Counted from the stretch's first letter, positions 1-9,370 are shown. The stretch: DNA of 64,000 nucleotides from Papillibacter cinnamivorans DSM 12816 (GCF_900176335.1 NZ_FWXW01000003.1:248001-312000), one strand, 5' to 3'. Translations and numbers: made by a program. The notes: generated by a model from the sequence alone, not told the origin.

Positions 1-42
1 GACCTGTTCCCGAACGCCTTCGATTTCTTTCAGTACCGTCAT
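1..42 (-). CDS. panC: Pantothenate synthetase, N-terminal fragment cut by the window edge
   Basis: Only the first 14 codons are inside the window. They read MTVLKEIEGVREQV, which resembles the usual start of pantoate-beta-alanine ligase, the enzyme that condenses pantoate and beta-alanine using ATP. The start codon lies 7 bases after the panB stop on the same strand, so the two genes are almost certainly cotranscribed, as in the common panB-panC arrangement. The assignment rests mainly on context because the fragment is too short for a family match. Confidence 0.55.
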   Translation of the reverse strand, partial: MTVLKEIEGVREQV

Positions 43-49
43 GCCCATT

Positions 50-877
50 TCAGCTCACCCGGGCCGAAACCGTGCCCTCGAAGCGGAAGGTGTGCTCGGC
101 AGAGGGGAAGCTCCCCTCATTCACCGCCTCGATATACCGGCGGAAGGCCTCCCGCATCACCGTGCCGCAGTCGGCAAATTTTCTAACAAACTTGGGCGTT
201 ACGTCGCTGTAGAGCCCCAGCATGTCCTGATACACCAGCACCTGCCCGTCGCAGTATTTGCCCGCGCCGATACCGACGGTGGGAATGGACAGGGACTCCG
301 TAATCTGCCGGGCCGGCAGTTCCGGGATGCACTCCAGGACAACGGCAAAGCACCCGGCGTCCTCCAAGCGTTTCGCGTCGTCCAAGAGCTTCTGGGCGGC
401 CTCCACGGTTTTGCCCTGGACCTTGAAGCCCCCGAAGGCGTTTATGGACTGAGGCGTCAGCCCGATGTGGCCGCAGACCGGAATCTGGGCACGGACGATG
501 GCGGCCACCGTTTCCGCCATGTCCGCCCCGCCCTCCAGCTTCACCGCCTGAGCTCCGCCCTCCTTGATGAGCCGGCCGGCGTTCACCACGGCGTCGTACA
601 CCGAGGTATGGTAGGACAGAAACGGCATATCTCCGATCACGAGGGCGTTTTTCGCTCCTCTGGACACGCATTTTGTATGATGAATCATATCCTCCATGGT
701 GACCGCCAGGGTGTTTTCATACCCCATCATCACCATACCCAGGGAATCACCCACCAGCAGGGAATTGACGCCGCTCTCGTCCATGAGCTTGGCCGTGGAA
801 TAATCATAGCAGGTCAGCATGGTGAGCTTTTCGCCCTTTTCCTTTGCCTGCCGGAAGGTTAAAGCCGTATTTTTCAT
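50..877 (-). CDS. panB: 3-methyl-2-oxobutanoate hydroxymethyltransferase (ketopantoate hydroxymethyltransferase)
   Basis: PanB transfers a hydroxymethyl group from methylene-tetrahydrofolate to alpha-ketoisovalerate, giving ketopantoate, the first committed step to pantothenate and CoA. The 275-residue product is full length for this TIM-barrel family. It carries the metal-binding blocks [15 protein letters not shown] (around residues 42-56) and [10 protein letters not shown], the HIGLTPQ stretch and the catalytic-glutamate segment [14 protein letters not shown] near residue 180. It sits between a DUF2520 reductase-like gene (18-bp gap upstream) and panC downstream, all on the minus strand, so the three form one pantothenate operon. 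Confidence 0.96.
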   Translation of the reverse strand: MKNTALTFRQAKEKGEKLTMLTCYDYSTAKLMDESGVNSLLVGDSLGMVMMGYENTLAVTMEDMIHHTKCVSRGAKNALVIGDMPFLSYHTSVYDAVVNAGRLIKEGGAQAVKLEGGADMAETVAAIVRAQIPVCGHIGLTPQSINAFGGFKVQGKTVEAAQKLLDDAKRLEDAGCFAVVLECIPELPARQITESLSIPTVGIGAGKYCDGQVLVYQDMLGLYSDVTPKFVRKFADCGTVMREAFRRYIEAVNEGSFPSAEHTFRFEGTVSARVS

Positions 878-895
878 AATAAAAAAACCCCCTAT

Positions 896-1747
896 CTAAC
901 GTAGCAGGTCTTTCAGCTCTCTGTAATCCCGTTCTTCGTGCTTTTCTTCGGCCAAACTTACGAGAGAGCGGGAAAGCTCCCTGTAGATCGCCTCGTCGGA
1001 AGGGGGAATGACGGATAAGTGCCGCTTCACGGTAGCGCAGTCGCCCCGTTCCACCGGCCCCGTCAGGGCTCCCAGGATCCCTTTTTCCAGCACGTTGCGG
1101 ATGTTCGCCTCCATCAATGGAGACAGGGCGCGTATCGCGTCGCCCTCCTCAAATCCGCAGGATGCCAGATACCGGGCGGCCTTCGCCATGAGCGGCAGGT
1201 ACAAATTCGATACCGTCACATTGGCCAGGTGATAAAGGGCCTTGTTTTCCCCCGTCAGCCGGGTCGTCCGGTTGGGAAGCCGGGAAAAAACCTCTTCCAT
1301 CACCCGTTTATAGGCCGCGTCGCTTCCTTCCAAAGAAAAGTAACAGGTTTCCAGATTGCGATAAGACTGATACTTGTCCGAAATCGGACAGATGGGGTGG
1401 ATCGATATGGGTTCAACACCGAATAGATTTGTGGGTTTGAATACGTCCGCGGACATGCCGCCGCTCATATGGGCGACGATTCTCCCCTCCAGGGGGTATC
1501 GGGTCAGTTCTTCATACACCGGCCTCACGGAGGAATCGGGAGTGGTGATCAGGATCATGTCGCTCTCCCGTATCAAAGAGGGGTAATCCAGAAACACTTC
1601 CGTGGAAACGAATTCCGCGGCCGCCCGGCTGCTGTCCGGGTTCCTGCTCAAATAGCCTGCGATTTCGAGTCCGTGCTTCTTGAGATATTTGCCGAATGAA
1701 AAACCAACCTTTCCTGCTCCGATAAAGCTGATTCTTATAGTCTTCAC
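896..1747 (-). CDS. Rossmann-fold/DUF2520 oxidoreductase, probable ketopantoate reductase substitute
   Basis: The 283-residue product opens with a dinucleotide-binding motif, FIGAGKVGFSFGKYL, followed by a 6-phosphogluconate-dehydrogenase-like C-terminal half (DUF2520). The open frame extends about 66 codons further upstream, but that extension has no family-like sequence. A GTG start immediately before KTIRISFIGAG fits the family's length. The gene lies directly upstream of panB and panC, where a ketopantoate reductase is needed, and no ApbA/PanE-type gene is visible nearby. The Rossmann and DUF2520 calls come from sequence; a role in reducing ketopantoate to pantoate, as reported for PanG-type proteins, is inferred from context. 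Confidence 0.8.
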   Translation of the reverse strand: MKTIRISFIGAGKVGFSFGKYLKKHGLEIAGYLSRNPDSSRAAAEFVSTEVFLDYPSLIRESDMILITTPDSSVRPVYEELTRYPLEGRIVAHMSGGMSADVFKPTNLFGVEPISIHPICPISDKYQSYRNLETCYFSLEGSDAAYKRVMEEVFSRLPNRTTRLTGENKALYHLANVTVSNLYLPLMAKAARYLASCGFEEGDAIRALSPLMEANIRNVLEKGILGALTGPVERGDCATVKRHLSVIPPSDEAIYRELSRSLVSLAEEKHEERDYRELKDLLR

Positions 1748-1842
1748 CTCTTGTCTTATTCCGAGTTCTCGGATATAAGCAATTCGCCGGGAAATTTCAA
1801 ATCTATCGGTGTAGCTCCCTAGGGATGCCACCCGTCTATTAA

Positions 1843-1871
1843 TAAATAACAGAATCGCTTTTAAAAAGCAA
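1843..1871 (-). promoter_or_regulatory. Candidate promoter of the pantothenate operon
   Basis: On the minus strand TTGCTT and TATTTA are separated by 17 bases, placing a transcription start near 1836 and leaving a leader of roughly 90 nt before the GTG of the DUF2520 gene. The leader contains nested complementary segments (GGTG, CCCT, AGGG, CACC), so it may fold. The hexamers are imperfect, so confidence is limited. Confidence 0.4.
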
Positions 1872-1917
1872 GGGAAATATTTGCGTTTCCAACAAAAAGA
1901 AGGGGCCAACGGCTTCT

Positions 1918-2466
1918 TTACGAGCCGGAATGATGCCCCTTGCACCCGCAGCCGTTTCCCCGATAGAGAGAGGCCATGGCATCCTCGTAGGCCTTTCTGG
2001 TCTTTTCGTCGAAGCAGACCATGGTAACCTCACCCAGGCGGTGATCCCTGTCCAAAAAATCGCAGATGGTCTTTACCGCCACCGCGGCGGCGCGGTCCAG
2101 GGGGAAACCGTATACGCCGGTGCTGATGGAGGGAAAGGCAATGGTTTTACAGTCGTTTTCGGCCGCCAGAGTCAGGCTGCTGCGATAGCTGTTCGCCAGA
2201 AGCTCCTCTTCCCCATGGTCTCCTCCCCGCCATACGGGCCCCGGGGTATGGATCACAAACCGGGCGGGCAGCCGATATCCCTTCGTAATCTTCGCTTCCC
2301 CCGTTTTGCAGCCCCCCAGAGTACGGCATTCCTCCAGCAGCTCCGGGCCGGCGGCCCGGTGAATGGCGCCGTCCACGCCGCCCCCGCCCAGAAGGCCGGT
2401 GTTGGCAGCGTTTACGATGGCATCCGCCCGAAATTTGGTGATATCTCCTTTGACGATTCCAATCAT
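1918..2466 (-). CDS. Macrodomain protein (ADP-ribose/O-acetyl-ADP-ribose hydrolase family)
   Basis: Macrodomains bind ADP-ribose; bacterial stand-alone versions (YmdB/MacroD type) hydrolyse O-acetyl-ADP-ribose or remove mono-ADP-ribose from proteins. The 182-residue product is essentially one domain. It begins with [19 protein letters not shown], then has the substrate loop [16 protein letters not shown] and the distal-phosphate loop [13 protein letters not shown]. An ATG at 2466 is preceded by a strong GGAGGAATCGAC ribosome site. The reading frame continues upstream through two further ATGs, but that part is low complexity (glycine-rich) and lacks a comparable ribosome site. It is transcribed alone, divergent from the GGDEF gene. 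Confidence 0.92.
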   Translation of the reverse strand: MIGIVKGDITKFRADAIVNAANTGLLGGGGVDGAIHRAAGPELLEECRTLGGCKTGEAKITKGYRLPARFVIHTPGPVWRGGDHGEEELLANSYRSSLTLAAENDCKTIAFPSISTGVYGFPLDRAAAVAVKTICDFLDRDHRLGEVTMVCFDEKTRKAYEDAMASLYRGNGCGCKGHHSGS

Positions 2467-2776
2467 GTCGATTCCTCCTCCGCCGGTGTCCCGAGTTCCT
2501 GCTCCGGCGAATTCCGTGTACATATTTTTCATTTCGCTTTCCCTTTTCATGGATATAGAACAAGGGAAACCATCCATATTGTAGCCGCCTATGGCTATTC
2601 TGTCAACAAATCGGAATCTGTGGGGCGTCGTCCTGTCAGTATTCTATAAATTTATTGAAATCGGATGAAAATTATTTTGTCGAATGGTATAATGCTACAG
2701 TTAATTTCCCCGGAGACATGCGGTACTTCTTTCGAGCATTCCTATGAATCGGATGACAGAGGGGCAGGCATTTCGC

Positions 2777-3919
2777 ATGACAAGCTGGATGTATGTACAA
2801 ATCAATCTATTTGCGCTGGTTATTCTGCTGCTGATTTATCTGAGCCTGCGCAACCGCCTGTCGGTCCGGATTCCGGATCAAAGGCTTTTTTCACTGCTCC
2901 TGCTGCTCAATGCCATCATGCTGGTCCTGGACTCGGGTATGTGGCTTCTGGACGGGAGAGCGGGTCCGGCAGTGAATCACATCTATTGGATCGTCACGCT
3001 GCTTTATTATATCCTGAATCCCGCGGTCTGCATGGTCTGGTCTCTCTATGCCGACTACAGCATCCGCAGAAGCAGCCGAAGGATCCGGCGGCTGCTTTTA
3101 CCCATGCACATACCGCTTATCTTCAACGCGGCGCTGTCCGTGGCCAGTCTGCCGGGACATTTCCTGTTCTATATCGACACCGCCAATCTCTATCACCGGG
3201 GCAGCTGGTTCTGGGTCATGGCTGCAATCAGCTTTCTTTATTTGATCCACACACAGATATTTATTCTGGTCAATCACAAGAGAATCTCAAAAGACTATTT
3301 TTTCCCGATTTTAATTTTCTCTATTCCGCCTATCCTGGGAGGAATCATACAGAGTCTGATTTACGGGCTTTCTCTTATCTGGACCAGCATGACGATTTCC
3401 ATTCTTATCATCTTCATCAACATCCAGTATCATTACCTGTATATCGATCACCTGACCGGACTGTTCAACCGGCGGCAGCTGGACTATTATCTCCGGAACA
3501 TACTTATCAACTTCAGCCACGGCTATATCGGCGGCATTATGATCGATCTGGACGGTTTTAAGGCCATCAACGACGAATTCGGCCATCAGACGGGGGATCA
3601 GGCGCTGGAACAGACGGCTGCTCTGCTGAAAAAAACGTTCCGGAACAGCGATTTCATTTCCCGGTACGGAGGCGACGAATTTCTTATCATTATGGAAATT
3701 CACGATCCGGCGGAGCTGGTCCAGGCCATCGAGCGGCTCAATGGCACCATCGAGGCCTTCAACAGTCAGAATTCCGCTCCCTATGCCATCCGCCTCAGTA
3801 TCGGATACGACTGCGTAAGCTGTAAAAATAAGATTTCCGCGGATCAATTCCTTGAACGCATCGACCAGCTGATGTATAAAAACAAGCCCCCGCGGGCGGA
3901 CCGGACTCTTGCGGTTTAG
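2777..3919 (+). CDS. Membrane-anchored diguanylate cyclase (GGDEF)
   Basis: The protein has about six hydrophobic segments in its first 210 residues, then a GGDEF domain that makes cyclic di-GMP from two GTP. The domain starts at DHLTGLFNRRQLD, has IDLDGFKAINDEFGH for metal binding, and an intact signature RYGGDEF. An RNSD motif lies exactly five residues before GGDEF, matching the RxxD inhibitory site, so product feedback is expected. Two starts are possible: ATG at 2744, with no clear ribosome site, and ATG at 2777, preceded by GAGGGG; the latter is used. The N-terminal sensor resembles the 7TM/histidine-kinase-like membrane module found in Firmicutes, but its ligand cannot be read from sequence. 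Confidence 0.92.
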   Translation: MTSWMYVQINLFALVILLLIYLSLRNRLSVRIPDQRLFSLLLLLNAIMLVLDSGMWLLDGRAGPAVNHIYWIVTLLYYILNPAVCMVWSLYADYSIRRSSRRIRRLLLPMHIPLIFNAALSVASLPGHFLFYIDTANLYHRGSWFWVMAAISFLYLIHTQIFILVNHKRISKDYFFPILIFSIPPILGGIIQSLIYGLSLIWTSMTISILIIFINIQYHYLYIDHLTGLFNRRQLDYYLRNILINFSHGYIGGIMIDLDGFKAINDEFGHQTGDQALEQTAALLKKTFRNSDFISRYGGDEFLIIMEIHDPAELVQAIERLNGTIEAFNSQNSAPYAIRLSIGYDCVSCKNKISADQFLERIDQLMYKNKPPRADRTLAV

Positions 3920-3968
3920 CCGCTGCGGGGCATCGCGAAACTCTGTATTTATTCTTCCTGAAAAACAC

Positions 3969-4005
3969 AAACCGCCCTCTCCGCATTTCGCGGAGAGGGC
4001 GGTTT
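3969..4005. terminator. Bidirectional intrinsic terminator
   Basis: A perfect stem (AAACCGCCCTCTCCGC and its complement) with a short loop sits between the convergent GGDEF and SLH-protein genes. The A/T flanks on both sides suit termination from either strand. Confidence 0.85.
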
Positions 4006-4010
4006 CAGCG

Positions 4011-6980
4011 TCATGTCAGACTGTACAGTATTTTAGCCACTTCTCCCCGGCTGATGGTGTTGTTGGGGAAGATCTCATTGTTGTATCCGTTTACGACCTG
4101 CTGGGAAACCAGCGTCTTCACGTAGCACAGGGACCAGGAAGGAACGCTTCCGGAATCCTGGAAGGTAAGCTCCGGTTCCGCATAGCCCCGCTCCAGGGTC
4201 CGTCCGATGAGGGTCATGGCTTCCGCCCGGGATATGGAGCCGGAGGGATTGAAGGTCAGGACCCCGTTATTCTTGCTGCCCTTCAGGATTCCCATGGAAT
4301 AGGTCGCTTTCACCGCGTCCAGCGCCCAGGCCGGGATCTCCGAAGCGTCGGCAAAAGGCAGAGTAACGGTGCTGTAATCGGATCCGTCCGTCTTCAGCCA
4401 TTTGTACAGAATCATGGCAAACTCCGAACGGGTCATGCTCTTGTCCGGCTGATAGGTAAGACCAGCATCCGTTGTGATCCCGGACACCACGCTCTGCCGG
4501 TACAGATAGATCGTGCTCAGTTCCGCCCAATGCCCCGGCATGTCCGTAAAGGGGTCAGTCCCGGAGTCGGTTGCGGGAATCTCCAAGGATTTGCGGGCCA
4601 CGTTCCCGCTTTTATCCCTGGCGGTTACGGTGATCCTGTGCAGGTTCCCGTCCTCCGCCGGAAGTGCGGCGGTGAGGATCCCCGTGGATTCCGAATAGGT
4701 AAAGCTCAGGGCGTCTCCGTCGTATGTCACGGCTACGTTTGCCTTCAGGGGAACCGTGTCCACGGTATCGGAAAGGGTCGCGTTCAGCTGCCCTGCGCTG
4801 ATGCCGGCGTCTATAACGGGGGCTTCGGTATCGCACAGGTCCTCATTGGAAGCGGTGATCTGGTCCAACCAGATGGTGCCGGTGTAGGAAGCGCCCGTAT
4901 AGATGACGCCGAGGGAGGCAATCGACGCCGTTCCGGAGGGAAGAGGCAGAGAAACCTGCTTCCAGCCGGTAAAATTGAGCGCCGTCACCAGGAGGCTGGA
5001 GGTGTTCCCGTAAATATCCGCGATCCCAAGAATCAGCGTGTTGCCGGAGCCGTCTCCGTATACCCAGAGGCTCAGGTGAGTATATCCGCCGGGAAGGGAC
5101 AAGGACAGGGGAATACCGGCAGTGCCCGCAGCAGCGGTATCATAGGTCAGCGCCGCGCTTTCATAGCCGTATTTTACATGCTCGGCGCCGGATTCCGCGG
5201 CGGCAGCCATGCCGGCGGAGCTTCCGAATGCCGAAACGCCCTGTTCGAATCCCTCCACCGTGCTGACGGAGCCCTTGACGGTGACGGGAATGGACACAGA
5301 CCGGTCGCCGGCGGAAACCGTTATGTTCCCGGAACCGCTTTTAGCCGCGGCCGTGAATGTCCCGTCCTGGTCCACCGTGCCGGCGGAGGCGTCGGCGCTC
5401 CAGGTAAAGTCGGAGTCCAGAGTGAGAATGGGCAGATATCTTATACAGGCCGCCGCGGTAAGAGAAACCGTATCACCGGGCGCCAGCTTGAGAGCCGTTA
5501 TTTTGCCGCCGCCCTCCCTGGAAACCGCGATACTGTCCGGTGTCTTTACGGCGGTAATCACTGCGGTCCCTGTTTTTCCGCCTGCAAAGGCGGTGACTGT
5601 GGAAATCCCCGCGTCAGCGCCGGCGGTGAAGAGCCCCGCCGAAGTAACGGAGCCTCCGCCGGAGACCGAGTAGAAAAGACCCGCGGGGGTCCCCATACCG
5701 TAACCGGCGGTATCCACGGAGGTGGCGGCGATCTGAACGCTGCCGCCCGTCAGGACAAGGCTGTCATAAGGTGAAAGATAAAAATGGTCCAGAACGCCCG
5801 TGGCCGGCTGAGAGGACACCAAAAAGATCTGGGTGGACACCGCCCGCTCGCTGCCGTCGGAAGGCTTATTGATCACCTCGGCCGAACCGGTGTCCGGGAA
5901 GTTCACCGCCATGGCGGTGGACCCGCCCCCGTCCAGGCAGACCGCCTCCACGCAGCCCAGCTCAATAAGCCGCTGGGCCACCTGGGCCAGGGTCGCACCG
6001 ATGCTGTATCCGCTCTGGCGCCCGTCTATGGTGTAGAAAATCGCGGTGCCGTCCGCCTTGATACCCAGGGCCGTACGGGGAGCCGCCCCCGCCTCCAGCC
6101 CGCTGACAACGGTGCCGGCGCTCACCAGCTGATACAAGGCTCCCGTGGCATACTGAACATTGTTCCAGCGGGAATCCGCGGCAGTGACGGCAATGCTGAC
6201 GGTCTCCCCCGGAAGCAGAGCCCTGAGGGCGGCCACCTGATCGGCCGCGCTTTTCAGATTTACGCTGAGGATGATTTTCCCTTCCGGAATGGCGACGGCG
6301 CCCGCGGACTCCAGAACCTGGTCCACCGTGCCGCTGACGGTGCCGCCGATGGAAAGGGAGCCTTCCGTGGGGGTGATGATCACGTCCACGCCGGGCTGGG
6401 TGTTGCCCGTGGTGTCATTGAAGTCGGAGTTGAACAGATATATCCCGCCGGTATCCGTCCGGGCTTTATTGATGTCCGCGATTGCAAAAGTGCTCCCGCC
6501 GGCCTGCGCGGCAATGGTCAGCTTGGGAATGCTGATGAAGGCAGTGCCGTCGGCATTGAAGCCCACCGCCCAGTGATAGGAGGAACCGGAACGGATAATT
6601 CCGTCGGTCACCACCAGACCCAGGGGTATGCCGCTGGCTACTACATAAAAATCGCCGTTCACGCCGCCCACCACGTGTTTTCCCTGGGCTTCCAGCTCCC
6701 CGGCCGCCTGGGTGAGGGTGGTCGTGTCGGTGATTTGATTTCCGTAAGTGACCACGGGGGTCACCGCGGAGTTGGGCGTATATTCTATGTACCGCTCCAC
6801 CCGCTGGTCGGAATAAGTGCTGCTCCAGAACACACCGGTGGCCAAAGTCGCGTTTTCCGACAGGGCCAGGGTGGAGGTATGTATCTCCGAGCCTATTGCG
6901 TCGGAGGCAAAAACGGTTCCGACGAGAAACGCGAGAGCGGTGACAGCGGCCGCCGCCCTTTGCAGGGTTTTTTTCAGCAT
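4011..6980 (-). CDS. S-layer-anchored phosphodiester glycosidase-family protein with Ig-like modules
   Basis: This 989-residue secreted protein starts with a signal peptide (MLKKTLQRAAAAVTALAFL, then a cleavable AS region). Residues about 100-395 match the phosphodiester glycosidase (NAGPA) family: VNGDFY near the beginning and CLDGGGSTAMAVN near the end of the domain. Next come threonine/serine-rich Ig-like or carbohydrate-binding segments. The last 180 residues hold three SLH domains (FTDMPGHWAE..., FADASEIPAWA..., FQDSGSVPSWS...) that attach to secondary wall polymers. The enzyme class is known to cleave sugar-phosphodiester bonds; the natural substrate here, perhaps a wall glycopolymer, is unknown. 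A GGAG ribosome site precedes the ATG. Confidence 0.88.
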   Translation of the reverse strand: MLKKTLQRAAAAVTALAFLVGTVFASDAIGSEIHTSTLALSENATLATGVFWSSTYSDQRVERYIEYTPNSAVTPVVTYGNQITDTTTLTQAAGELEAQGKHVVGGVNGDFYVVASGIPLGLVVTDGIIRSGSSYHWAVGFNADGTAFISIPKLTIAAQAGGSTFAIADINKARTDTGGIYLFNSDFNDTTGNTQPGVDVIITPTEGSLSIGGTVSGTVDQVLESAGAVAIPEGKIILSVNLKSAADQVAALRALLPGETVSIAVTAADSRWNNVQYATGALYQLVSAGTVVSGLEAGAAPRTALGIKADGTAIFYTIDGRQSGYSIGATLAQVAQRLIELGCVEAVCLDGGGSTAMAVNFPDTGSAEVINKPSDGSERAVSTQIFLVSSQPATGVLDHFYLSPYDSLVLTGGSVQIAATSVDTAGYGMGTPAGLFYSVSGGGSVTSAGLFTAGADAGISTVTAFAGGKTGTAVITAVKTPDSIAVSREGGGKITALKLAPGDTVSLTAAACIRYLPILTLDSDFTWSADASAGTVDQDGTFTAAAKSGSGNITVSAGDRSVSIPVTVKGSVSTVEGFEQGVSAFGSSAGMAAAAESGAEHVKYGYESAALTYDTAAAGTAGIPLSLSLPGGYTHLSLWVYGDGSGNTLILGIADIYGNTSSLLVTALNFTGWKQVSLPLPSGTASIASLGVIYTGASYTGTIWLDQITASNEDLCDTEAPVIDAGISAGQLNATLSDTVDTVPLKANVAVTYDGDALSFTYSESTGILTAALPAEDGNLHRITVTARDKSGNVARKSLEIPATDSGTDPFTDMPGHWAELSTIYLYRQSVVSGITTDAGLTYQPDKSMTRSEFAMILYKWLKTDGSDYSTVTLPFADASEIPAWALDAVKATYSMGILKGSKNNGVLTFNPSGSISRAEAMTLIGRTLERGYAEPELTFQDSGSVPSWSLCYVKTLVSQQVVNGYNNEIFPNNTISRGEVAKILYSLT

Positions 6981-7110
6981 GATTTTCTCCTTCAGGCACT
7001 ATAACGCATAATTTCCAGCTCTTCTAGTGTTATGTTAACATCCTTCCTCCCACCGGTAAATTGTCAGATGTGCAGAAAATTCGATAAAATATTTTACATT
7101 TCTTCGGCGC

Positions 7111-8304
7111 TCACCGTTTTCCGTATTCATGGCGGAGAATGGGAAGCTGCGTTTTGAGTTTTGCCTCGCTCTGGGCATCCAGAAGCTCCCCGATGAGGCG
7201 GTTGGAGATCAAAAAGCCCCGGGGAGTGAAAAACCAGCGGCGGCCGTCCGTATCGGCCCAGCCCCGGTCCCGATAGCTCTTCATCAGCTCTTCCAGGGGG
7301 GCGAAGTCCAGGCGGAAGCTGCCGAAGTACTCCTTTTCCGAAATCCCCTCACTGGTGCGCAGCCGGAGCATGATATACTCCCCGTCCCTCTCCCGGGGAG
7401 TGAGGGTCTCGGATTCCGCCACGATGGCGTCTCCGTCCAGAACTCCTTTGATGTACCCCTTGAGATCGGCAAAATAAGAGTACCGGCTGCCGCCGAAATC
7501 CGAATGGGCCGCAGCACCCAGGCCCACGTATTCCCCGCCCGTCCAATATTTCAGATTGTGCCGGGACTCCCGGTCCGGCAGGGCGAAATTGGAGATCTCA
7601 TACTGGCGAAACCCCTGTTTTCCCAGGGTTTCCACGGCGGACAGGTACATGTCGGCCTGCAGATCGTCGTCCGGAAAGTCAAGCTCGTTTTGTTTGGCGA
7701 AAAACGGGGTATGCTCCTCGATCTTCAGGCCGTAGCACGACAGATGCTCCGGGCGGAGGGAAAGGGCGGCTCCCAGGCTCTCCCGCCAGCTCTCGGCCGT
7801 CTGGGAGGGAAGCCCGTAAATCAGATCCAGGCTCAGGTTTTTGAATCCCGCATCCCGGGCGTCCGCAACAGCGCGTCGGACATCCCCGAAGGTATGAGGG
7901 CGGCCCAGGGTTTTCAGCTTATCGTCGTCCGCGGACTGCATTCCCAGGGAAATCCGGTTAAATCCCGCCCTGGCCAGGGACTTGAGCTCTTTTTTATCTG
8001 CGCTGTCGGGATTGGCTTCCAGGGTGATCTCTGCCCTAACATCCAGGTTAAACCGCTTTTGGATCATCGAGAGGAGCTTTGTCAGGTTCTTTTCGCCGTA
8101 GAGGCTGGGCGTGCCTCCCCCAAAATAAACGGTATCCACCGTATAGCCGGCAGCAAAGGGGGCCACTTCCCCGATATGCTGCAGCAGCGCCTTCTGATAC
8201 TCCGGCATGAGGGCCTCTGCTCCCGCCAGGGAATAAAAATCGCAGTACTGACACTTGCTGCGGCAAAACGGAATGTGCACATAGATACCCAGATTCTTTT
8301 TCAT
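7111..8304 (-). CDS. hemW: Radical SAM haem chaperone HemW
   Basis: The product is a 397-residue radical SAM protein of the HemN/HemW family. The iron-sulfur motif C14-x3-C18-x2-C21 (CRSKCQYC) is followed by DF rather than the extra cysteine found in true coproporphyrinogen oxidases, which favours HemW, a haem-binding chaperone historically misannotated as HemN. Further landmarks are VYFGGGTPSL, EANPDS and RISLGMQS, and a C-terminal winged-helix-like HemN_C region. It stands alone on the minus strand, divergent from the pseudouridine synthase gene. Confidence 0.93.
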   Translation of the reverse strand: MKKNLGIYVHIPFCRSKCQYCDFYSLAGAEALMPEYQKALLQHIGEVAPFAAGYTVDTVYFGGGTPSLYGEKNLTKLLSMIQKRFNLDVRAEITLEANPDSADKKELKSLARAGFNRISLGMQSADDDKLKTLGRPHTFGDVRRAVADARDAGFKNLSLDLIYGLPSQTAESWRESLGAALSLRPEHLSCYGLKIEEHTPFFAKQNELDFPDDDLQADMYLSAVETLGKQGFRQYEISNFALPDRESRHNLKYWTGGEYVGLGAAAHSDFGGSRYSYFADLKGYIKGVLDGDAIVAESETLTPRERDGEYIMLRLRTSEGISEKEYFGSFRLDFAPLEELMKSYRDRGWADTDGRRWFFTPRGFLISNRLIGELLDAQSEAKLKTQLPILRHEYGKR

Positions 8305-8421
8305 GCTTCACGCCTCCCGCTCGTATTTGGGACATCCCTATCATAATCCATCCGAGAAGGGAGCACAAGGCGCCGGGGGCGGGAATCCGACTTTTTTAGC
8401 CATTACGCCGTGCCGGTTTGG

Positions 8422-8430
8422 TGATACAAT
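8422..8430 (+). promoter_or_regulatory. Extended -10 element upstream of the pseudouridine synthase
   Basis: TGATACAAT matches an extended -10 box (TGn followed by TACAAT). The region 17 bases upstream has only a weak -35 (ATTACG). The start would be a few bases after 8430, giving a leader of about 20 nt to the ATG at 8459. Confidence 0.4.
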
Positions 8431-8458
8431 GGGAGCAGAAGAGAAACGGGAGGAAGCC

Positions 8459-9367
8459 ATGGAACGGATCTGGACAACCGTCGTACCGGACCGGTGGGAC
8501 GGAAAGAGGGCGGGAGTCTACCTGCGGCGGGAGCTGGGCCTTTCGGCGGGGCTTCTGGCCAGGGTCAAACGTACCCCCGGAGGGCTTTTGCGCAACGGTT
8601 TGCCCCTTCGCTCGGACGAGATCCTGCGCCGGGGAGACACGGTCTCCGTTTTGCTGGAGCGGGAAGGGGCCCGCTCGGAGGCTATTTCCCCCGAGCCGGG
8701 GGAGCTTTCCATCCTGTTTGAAGACCAGGACCTGCTCATTGTGGACAAGCCGGCGGGGCTCCCCGTGCATCAGCCGGCCGGGCGCCCCGGGCCCTCTCTG
8801 GGGAGCATCGTTCTGGCGCATTACGGGGCCGAAGGGCAGAGCTTCGTGTTCCGTCCGGTCCACCGGCTGGACCGGGGCACCTCCGGCGTCATGGTCATCG
8901 CCAAAAACCCCTATGTGCAGGAAAAACTCAAGGGGCAGATGCACACCGGGGACTTTCAGCGGGAATACCTCGCCCTGGTGATGGGAACGCCCGACCCTCC
9001 CGAGGGTATTATACGCGCGCCCATCGGCAGAAAGGACGGCTCCGTTCTGCTGCGGGAGGTCCGGGAGGACGGGTCCCCCGCAGTCACACGGTATGAGACG
9101 ATTCTCACGGGGGAAAAGTTCACGCTTTTACACTTAATTCTCGAAACCGGGAGGACGCATCAGATCCGTGTCCACCTGAACTATCTGGGCCACCCCGTTC
9201 TGGGGGATTTCCTGTACGGGACGGAGGAGCCGGAGATCCTCTCCCGCCCGGCGCTCCACTCCTCCGTTTTGTCCCTGCGGCATCCCATGACGGGGGCGAG
9301 GCTCCGGCTGGAGGCCCCTCTCCCCGCGGACATGGAGCATTTTCTTACGGGAATGGAACCTGTCTGA
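8459..9367 (+). CDS. RluA/RluD-family pseudouridine synthase
   Basis: The 302-residue protein has an N-terminal S4 RNA-binding module (VYLRRELGLSAGLLARVK) and a pseudouridine synthase domain. The domain carries the catalytic-aspartate motif HRLDRGTSGVMVIAKN and the RTHQIRVHLNYLGHPVLGD block. Such enzymes isomerise specific uridines in 23S rRNA or tRNA; the exact target cannot be assigned from sequence. The ATG at 8459 has GGGAGGAAGCC in front. An in-frame ATG 30 bases earlier lies just behind the candidate -10 box and is less likely. Confidence 0.93.
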   Translation: MERIWTTVVPDRWDGKRAGVYLRRELGLSAGLLARVKRTPGGLLRNGLPLRSDEILRRGDTVSVLLEREGARSEAISPEPGELSILFEDQDLLIVDKPAGLPVHQPAGRPGPSLGSIVLAHYGAEGQSFVFRPVHRLDRGTSGVMVIAKNPYVQEKLKGQMHTGDFQREYLALVMGTPDPPEGIIRAPIGRKDGSVLLREVREDGSPAVTRYETILTGEKFTLLHLILETGRTHQIRVHLNYLGHPVLGDFLYGTEEPEILSRPALHSSVLSLRHPMTGARLRLEAPLPADMEHFLTGMEPV

Positions 9368-9370
9368 TAG

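Noticed and set aside
3909-5774. A 621-codon plus-strand open frame
   Set aside because: It is antisense to the SLH glycosidase gene. The frame stays open because of GC bias; the product is low-complexity GRG-rich sequence without a family, and no ribosome site precedes it.
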